Made by a program: the position numbers and the translations under genes. A stretch of 64,000 bases of DNA, from assembly GCF_038806765.1 (NCBI RefSeq), contig NZ_CP152389.1, positions 3,162,001-3,226,000 of the forward strand, written 5' to 3'. Shown here piece by piece: positions 59,386 to 64,000 of the stretch; within the stretch, counting starts at the first letter, position 1; each line of letters starts with the position of its first letter. The notes below the pieces were generated by a model. The model saw only the letters and a list, made by a program, of their open reading frames with translations. It made no database searches and was not told the origin of the DNA. This DNA comes from Mucilaginibacter sp. CSA2-8R. GTDB taxonomy: Bacteria > Bacteroidota > Bacteroidia > Sphingobacteriales > Sphingobacteriaceae.

Positions 59386-60438
59386 CTACCCCTGCGTACG
59401 CCCCACATCAAAACTTCCACCAGGGCCGTAGGTGTTTTGGGCGCCGCAATGCGGGCAGGTGTTGGTGGGGTTATTGTCGCCGGTGCAGTGTATTTGCTTG
59501 CACGAGCATAAGGCCAGGGCATAGGTGTTGCCGCAGCACGGGCAGTGCGGAAAGCCGAGCAACCCAGCCGCGTTTACGGTAAGTTGCTGTTTTTTTTGGT
59601 CAGACAGCTCGGTGTACGTTTGGTCTACCTGGTAGGTGCCCACCAGCTGGTAGGTCAGCGTGCTCAGGTCCATGGCGGGCAAATCCGACGGGATAATGTT
59701 TTTTTGATATTTGATAAGGTATGGCCGTTTGGTGTTTTGGCATTTGCCCTGTAATATCACGTAGTTGTTATCTACATACCGGGTGTTATCCGTGCTTTTG
59801 GTAAGGTCAATTTTCGACAGCGTTTGCTGGTCAATCTTTTTCAGGTCGATGCCGGACGCATTTTGCTCCACGCCGATGCTGCTGGTTTTGATAGAATCGC
59901 TCACCCACCTAAAAAACTGTTTGTAGGCATCCGGCGTGGCGTTTTTAAACAGCAGCACGTTTTCGGTAAGTTCGCTTAGCAGGCGGGTATCGGTGTCGGC
60001 ACCAAATGATACGGCTATCAGGTTTACCTCGCGCTGCCAGTTTTGCTTCCACTCCTGCACGGCGGCGGTGGTATCTTCGGTGGGCACGCCATCGGTAAAC
60101 AAAAATACAATGGGTTTCCAGTCGCCTTTGCGCTCGTAGGTGTTTTTAACCGTGTTTTTGCGCAACTCGTACATCAGGTGACCCAAACCCTTGCTGAGCG
60201 ACGTACCGCTACCCACCGGAAATTTAGGTGGATAAAAATTAATCACTTCCTGCAACGGCACCAGCGTTTTGGCCTGCCCGGCAAAAACGATGATGGATAT
60301 CCAGGCCGTCTCGATGGCGTGCGGATCGGTTTTTAAAGCCTTTATAATTTCGGATAAACCCTCATCTACCTGGTGTATGGGTTCGCCAACCATCGATTCA
60401 GACACATCAATCAAAAAATATACAGGGAGCCGTCTCAT
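59386..60438 (-). CDS. TerY-like vWA protein with zinc-ribbon C-terminal domain (TerY-C)
   Basis: This 350-residue protein has an N-terminal von Willebrand A domain (about 1-190) with the MIDAS motif 'DVSES' (Asp11) and 'FTDGVPTEDTTAAV'. A C-terminal Cys/His-rich domain (about 280-345: 'HCPCCGNTYALALC', 'SCKQIHC', 'CPHCGAQNTYGPGG') is of the TerY-C metal-binding type. This architecture marks ter gene clusters. It is the last gene of the cluster here and lies 89 bp after the other TerY. Confidence 0.92.
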   Translation of the reverse strand: MRRLPVYFLIDVSESMVGEPIHQVDEGLSEIIKALKTDPHAIETAWISIIVFAGQAKTLVPLQEVINFYPPKFPVGSGTSLSKGLGHLMYELRKNTVKNTYERKGDWKPIVFLFTDGVPTEDTTAAVQEWKQNWQREVNLIAVSFGADTDTRLLSELTENVLLFKNATPDAYKQFFRWVSDSIKTSSIGVEQNASGIDLKKIDQQTLSKIDLTKSTDNTRYVDNNYVILQGKCQNTKRPYLIKYQKNIIPSDLPAMDLSTLTYQLVGTYQVDQTYTELSDQKKQQLTVNAAGLLGFPHCPCCGNTYALALCSCKQIHCTGDNNPTNTCPHCGAQNTYGPGGSFDVGRTQG

Positions 60439-60527
60439 GGGGTAAATTGGGTGGGTTTGGTTAGGGTGTTATTGTTAATTAAATTTTATAGGTGATACCA
60501 TACATCACCCGGCGTTATGAAGCCAGT

Positions 60528-61163
60528 TTATATGACCAGATGAATTTCGCCGGGTGGCGGCGGCAGGTTTACGTTGCCGCTGGTGCCCGTACTTTTGTTG
60601 CCATGCTCAATAGTGTCTGATACCCACCTGAAAAACTGTTTAAGCGTGCTGCTGTCGGCCGTTTCGAGGTGCACTACCGTGTCGGTAAGTTCGAGCAGCA
60701 TGGCATCGTTACTGAGGTAACCGGCGGCACACCCTACAATGGCTGCAAAGTTGAGCGATTTTATTTGAGGGATCATGCTGCGGTACAGCGATACGTCAGA
60801 CGGTTTGCCATCGGTGATTAAAAACAGCAGCGGCCGCCAGTCGCCTTTTTGCGTGGCCGATCCGGTGCGGAAATCAGCCTTTACCTTGTTGTACAGCATC
60901 TCTAAAGCGTGCCCAGTGTGGGTGGGGCCACTTTGCGGACAAACAATTTCGGGCAACTGGAAGTCGGCCAGTTCGGTAAGCGGCACCAGTTCGGTTACCT
61001 CGCGGTTAAAGGTAATGATGCTGAGCCAAAGCGTTTCGAGCGTTTGCGGATCTGTGCGCAGCACGCTGAGCATACCGCGCAGGGCATTGTTGAGCGCCTC
61101 GATGGGCTCGCCATACATCGACCCCGAGGTGTCTAACAAAAAATAAACCGGTAACCTGCGCAT
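60528..61163 (-). CDS. TerY-like vWA protein
   Basis: This 211-residue single-domain von Willebrand A protein starts 'MRRLPVYFLLDTSGSMYGEP', with a perfect MIDAS ('DTSGS', Asp11) and 'FLITDGKPSDVSLY'. It is a paralogue of the vWA domain at 59,386 (same 'MRRLPVYFL' start and 'FFRWVSDTI' end). In ter systems such proteins likely bind TerD-type and other partners in a metal-dependent complex. It lies 18 bp after the TerD gene. Confidence 0.93.
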   Translation of the reverse strand: MRRLPVYFLLDTSGSMYGEPIEALNNALRGMLSVLRTDPQTLETLWLSIITFNREVTELVPLTELADFQLPEIVCPQSGPTHTGHALEMLYNKVKADFRTGSATQKGDWRPLLFLITDGKPSDVSLYRSMIPQIKSLNFAAIVGCAAGYLSNDAMLLELTDTVVHLETADSSTLKQFFRWVSDTIEHGNKSTGTSGNVNLPPPPGEIHLVI

Positions 61164-61181
61164 GCTTTACTAACGCCTCAA

Positions 61182-61850
61182 TTACATATACTTCTTCAAT
61201 AGTTCGGTAAAGTTATCCGTTGGGTGCGGTTCGCCAATGGCCCTGAATTTCCATGAGCCATCCTTGCGGTACAGCTCGGCAAACGTCATGGAGCACATGC
61301 TGTTACAGGTAGCATCGCCCGACAGGCTGTACCTTGCAATCTCTTTACCACGGGCATCAACCGCACGTATAAACGCGTTGTCAACCATGCCAAAGTTCTG
61401 GTTATTGTGCCGCCCCTGGTAAATGCTTACCAAAAACAAAATGCGCTGGTACTGCTGCCCCAGTGCGTTTAGTTTCACGATAATTTGCTCATCGTCACCA
61501 TCGCCGGCACCGGTGCGGTTATCGCCCGTGAGCCAGATGTGGCCCGAGGGGTGCTGCATCGAATTAAAAAAGATAATATCGCCGCCGTAAAGGTTTACCT
61601 CGCGCCCGTTGGGTGCCTGCGCCTTGCGGCCCAGGTTGGCCACCCTGCCGTTGGCATCCAGCAAAAAGGCAATGGCATCCAGGTCGTACTCTTCTTCCTG
61701 GCCGCCGCCAAAAAGCTTGCCTAAAAAGCCGGTATTTTTTTGCCGCACGTCCCAGCCTAAACCGAGGGTAACGGTGCTGAGGTCAAACTCTTCGCCCTGG
61801 TCGTTTTTACGCAGGTCGATGGTTTGGCCCTTAATTAAATTGATAGCCAT
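61182..61850 (-). CDS. TerD family protein
   Basis: This 222-residue TerD-type protein starts 'INLIKGQTIDL' and has 'VTLGLGWDVRQ', then an insertion 'GFLGKLFGGGQEEEYDLDAIAFLLDANG', with Ca2+-binding acidic residues 'DLDA'. It ends with 'GKEIARYSLSGDATCNSMCS' and 'TAMTFAELYRKDGSWKFRAIGEP'-like strands. TerD proteins are Ca2+-binding, beta-sandwich stress proteins linked to tellurite, phage and colicin resistance. It lies seven bases after the other terD. Confidence 0.93.
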   Translation of the reverse strand: MAINLIKGQTIDLRKNDQGEEFDLSTVTLGLGWDVRQKNTGFLGKLFGGGQEEEYDLDAIAFLLDANGRVANLGRKAQAPNGREVNLYGGDIIFFNSMQHPSGHIWLTGDNRTGAGDGDDEQIIVKLNALGQQYQRILFLVSIYQGRHNNQNFGMVDNAFIRAVDARGKEIARYSLSGDATCNSMCSMTFAELYRKDGSWKFRAIGEPHPTDNFTELLKKYM

Positions 61851-61857
61851 GATGCTG

Positions 61858-62433
61858 TTATTTAATGATTTGACCTTTAAAATACTTGGCTAAAAAGAAG
61901 GCCAGGTCTTCGCGGTAGCCAATGCCCGAAGCTTCGAACTTCCAGCTGCCATCGCGCTTGTACAAGCGGCCAAACTCAATGCCCGTCTCAATCGAAAAAT
62001 CTTCGCCCAGTTCGTACTTGGCAATTTCAGCGCCGGTCGAGTCGTCCACAATACGGATGTACGAGTCGCGCACCTGCCCGTAGTTTTGCTTGCGTACCAG
62101 GGCATCGTGAATGGTTACCACAAACAGGATCTCGCTGATGCGCGGGTCAACCAGCGACAGGTCGACCGAGATGATCTCATCATCGCCGTGGGCGCTATTG
62201 CCGCCTGTAGGGTCGTCGCCCGAGTGGTGCAGGGCGCCGTCGGGCGAGTCGGTATTGCCGTAAAAGATAAAAAACTCTTCGGCCGGAATAAGCCGGTTCT
62301 GGTCTATCATGATGGCCGAGGCATCCAGGTCAAAATCGTAACCGGTGCCCTCGTTAGGGTTCCATCCCAAACCCACACTTATTTTTTGCAGACCAATGTT
62401 AATGCGCTGGCCTTTTTGCAGATTAATTGCCAT
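61858..62433 (-). CDS. TerD family protein
   Basis: This 191-residue protein is the first gene of the cluster. It has the canonical TerD features 'INLQKGQRINIGL', 'ISVGLGWNPNEGTGYDFDLDASAIM' (the DFDLDAS Ca2+ motif at about residues 32-38), 'GDDEIISVDLSLVDPRISEILFVV' and 'GAEIAKYELGEDFSIETGIEFG'. It is a paralogue of the next gene but without the insertion. No obvious TAnnTTTG box was found upstream. Confidence 0.94.
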   Translation of the reverse strand: MAINLQKGQRINIGLQKISVGLGWNPNEGTGYDFDLDASAIMIDQNRLIPAEEFFIFYGNTDSPDGALHHSGDDPTGGNSAHGDDEIISVDLSLVDPRISEILFVVTIHDALVRKQNYGQVRDSYIRIVDDSTGAEIAKYELGEDFSIETGIEFGRLYKRDGSWKFEASGIGYREDLAFFLAKYFKGQIIK

Positions 62434-62681
62434 TTAAAGTTGTATTAGTTCTGGCTAACAGATACCGTTATAACAGCGTTATGTGCCACCCTGTTTCACC
62501 CTGCTCCTTGGTTAATGAGCTTAAGCGGTTAAGGTAGAATATAAATTTAAACCCGCCAATTTATTTAAAAAATTAAAGGAACGCCGACCGGTGACTTACA
62601 TTAAGCCAATGATAGCTGGTTAACAGTCAATCTATTGAACGAATTAGGTGAATTTTTACTGCAAATTGAGCAAATACAGCT

Positions 62682-62689
62682 TACATTTG
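62682..62689 (+). promoter_or_regulatory. -7 box of the quinone reductase gene
   Basis: TACATTTG, a perfect TAnnTTTG box, 29 bases before the ATG at 62,719. Confidence 0.5.
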
Positions 62690-62718
62690 TGCCCGTATTT
62701 TTTTGAAGGTACCTGTTT

Positions 62719-63249
62719 ATGAAAACGCTTGTAATTGTGATCCATCCGGATATGCCTAACTCTGTCATCAACAAAACGTGGAAGGAGGCACTGAACCAGC
62801 ACCCCGACCGCTTTATGGTGCATGATTTGTATGAGGCTTACCCCGATGGCCGCATCAATGTAGCTACCGAGCAGCGACTGATGGAGCAGCACGATAAAAT
62901 TGTGTTCCAGTTTCCGTTTTACTGGTTTAACTGCCCGCCCCTGTTTAAGCAATGGCTGGACGAGGTACTTACCCACGGCTGGGCCTATGGCAGCAAAAGC
63001 GGCTTTAAAATGGCGGGCAAAACCATTGCGCTGGCCGTATCACTGGGCAGCGACGAGCCCGATTACAGCTCCGGCGGTAAATATCAGTATACACTTGATG
63101 AACTGCTGCGCCCTTTTGAGCTGAGCTTTGACTATGTTAAAGCCAAATACCACCCGCCCTTTGCCTGGTACGGTATGGAGTACAACGCCACTGCAGAATG
63201 GGCCGAGCAAAGTGTGCCCGAATACCTGAAGTTTTTAGAGGCTTTGTAA
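62719..63249 (+). CDS. NAD(P)H-dependent oxidoreductase, flavodoxin-like fold
   Basis: This 176-residue protein is in the flavodoxin_2/NQO-like family (general stress protein 14, KefF and MdaB relatives). It shows 'TLVIVIHPDMPNSVINKTW' for FMN/FAD binding, 'IVFQFPFYWFNCPPLFKQWLDEVLTHGWAYG' and 'GGKYQYTLDELLRPFELSFDYV'. It reduces quinones or similar electrophiles with NAD(P)H in the cytosol. It is divergent from the ter cluster (285-bp gap). Confidence 0.93.
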   Translation: MKTLVIVIHPDMPNSVINKTWKEALNQHPDRFMVHDLYEAYPDGRINVATEQRLMEQHDKIVFQFPFYWFNCPPLFKQWLDEVLTHGWAYGSKSGFKMAGKTIALAVSLGSDEPDYSSGGKYQYTLDELLRPFELSFDYVKAKYHPPFAWYGMEYNATAEWAEQSVPEYLKFLEAL

Positions 63250-63398
63250 GAGAAACGCCCCAAATTCACCAAACCGTTTAAATTTGTATTTTTAACGGCG
63301 CAACCAGGCCGGCACGCTTAGCACAATGCGCCGTGCAATTGGCGCTATAAGCTGGCCGATAAACGGTTGCGTGTAACCAAAGCCCTTTTACGTGAGCT

Positions 63399-64000
63399 AT
63401 GTTTAAAAAGAGAAATACCGTTAGTAAGCTTTGGTTAAAACTGACCAACAAGCCCCAATACAAAATGTACAAGTGGGAGTTGGAGAACTATAAAAACGAA
63501 CAGCTCACCAACTTTTTTACCGGTGCCAACCTTTTAGATACGCCCGATAAAATTATAGCCGCGGCCCGGCAGGATGGCTGCATTAATGTGATGCACAGCG
63601 GTAACGCCGGCGATGTTATTTACGCGCTGCCTACCATCAAGCAGCTGCACCAACTCACAGGTGCACCTATTAACGTTTATTTACGAACCAACCAGCCCAT
63701 TGTGCTCTCGGGCCATGCATCACACTCTATGGGTGCGGTGATGCTTAACGAAAAAACAGTTTCGTTGCTTGCGCCGCTCATTGCTGCACAGCCTTACGTT
63801 AACAGTTGCCAGGTTTACCAAAGCGAAAAAATACACCTCAATTTTGACATTGTACGGTCTAAAACCATATCGCTGGGCAGTGGTAATATTGCGCGCTGGT
63901 ACAGTTATTTTACCGGCATTACGCCCCAGTTGTGGCAGCCATGGCTCACTGTTAAGCCAGATGCGGCTTATGCTAACACCATAGTACTGGCCCGGAGCGA
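63399..64000 (+). CDS. Glycosyltransferase family 9-like protein, partial (3' end outside window)
   Basis: An open frame of 200 codons runs from ATG at 63,399 past the end. The N-terminal 60 residues are basic ('MFKKRNTVSKLWLKLTNKPQ'). 'VMHSGNAGDVIYALPTIKQLHQLTGAPINVYL' is the Rossmann-like nucleotide-binding start of GT9/ADP-heptose:LPS heptosyltransferase-like proteins, with 'G.AGD(V/I).. .LP'. The rest of the protein lies outside the window. A TAAATTTG box (63,279-63,286) could be the promoter. The exact substrate is unknown. Confidence 0.7.
   Translation, partial: MFKKRNTVSKLWLKLTNKPQYKMYKWELENYKNEQLTNFFTGANLLDTPDKIIAAARQDGCINVMHSGNAGDVIYALPTIKQLHQLTGAPINVYLRTNQPIVLSGHASHSMGAVMLNEKTVSLLAPLIAAQPYVNSCQVYQSEKIHLNFDIVRSKTISLGSGNIARWYSYFTGITPQLWQPWLTVKPDAAYANTIVLARS

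Overview
The window looks like chromosomal DNA of a Bacteroidota bacterium, most likely Sphingobacteriaceae (Mucilaginibacter or Pedobacter type). The evidence is the repeated Bacteroidota promoter signature TTTG-N19-TAnnTTTG, weak or absent Shine-Dalgarno sites, many small SPII lipoproteins and secreted proteins, GH92 and GH97 glycosidases, a TonB-domain protein, LytS/LytTR signalling, BlaI/BlaR1, and intergenic regions packed with dispersed palindromic repeats. No rRNA, tRNA, CRISPR array, transposase or integrase was recognised. The genus is an inference.

Layout. 1-3 kb: a partial TlpA-like lipoprotein, then a TetR-SDR pair with matching operators. 3-6 kb: small lipoproteins and a HigBA toxin-antitoxin module. 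6-11 kb: AraC plus aldo/keto reductase, a PAS/HisKA protein, and an AraC-GyrI plus VOC operon. 11-15.5 kb: DUF4288 and SUKH (immunity-like) genes and membrane proteins. 16-18 kb: a GH97 glycosidase. 18-27 kb: many secreted proteins of unknown function, two gene remnants and a ricin-lectin protein. 27-30 kb: a LytS/LytTR two-component pair. 30-33 kb: two DUF6624 proteins and an orphan HigA. 33-43 kb: DoxX-like and small membrane proteins, a UDG-fold protein, a serine beta-lactamase-like hydrolase and others. 44-46 kb: ohr/ohrR and DUF4241. 46-49.5 kb: two tandem lipoprotein paralogues and blaI-blaR1. 50-56 kb: SDR plus AraC, a CrtO-like membrane protein, a hydrolase fused to a carboxypeptidase-like regulatory domain, and a thioredoxin-fold protein. 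57-59 kb: a GH92 alpha-mannosidase. 59-62.5 kb: a four-gene ter cluster (TerD, TerD, TerY, TerY with a zinc tail). 62.7-64 kb: a flavodoxin-fold quinone reductase and the start of a GT9-like gene.

How genes work together. Several regulator-enzyme cassettes deal with reactive small molecules: TetR/SDR, AraC/AKR, SDR/AraC, AraC-GyrI/VOC, OhrR/Ohr and BlaI/BlaR1. Three of them (TetR, OhrR, BlaI) have clear paired palindromic operators at their promoters.

The most unusual feature is the intergenic DNA. A GC-rich palindrome (family A) is spread through the window and is built like an intrinsic terminator. At four genes it supplies or abuts the stop codon, always in the terminator orientation, and in two it adds C-terminal residues. 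A larger composite element of about 270-500 bp, containing a family A copy, occurs four times. A 120-bp MITE-like palindrome and a 150-bp composite occur twice each. Several genes have a TAnnTTTG box exactly four bases before the ATG, which suggests leaderless mRNAs.
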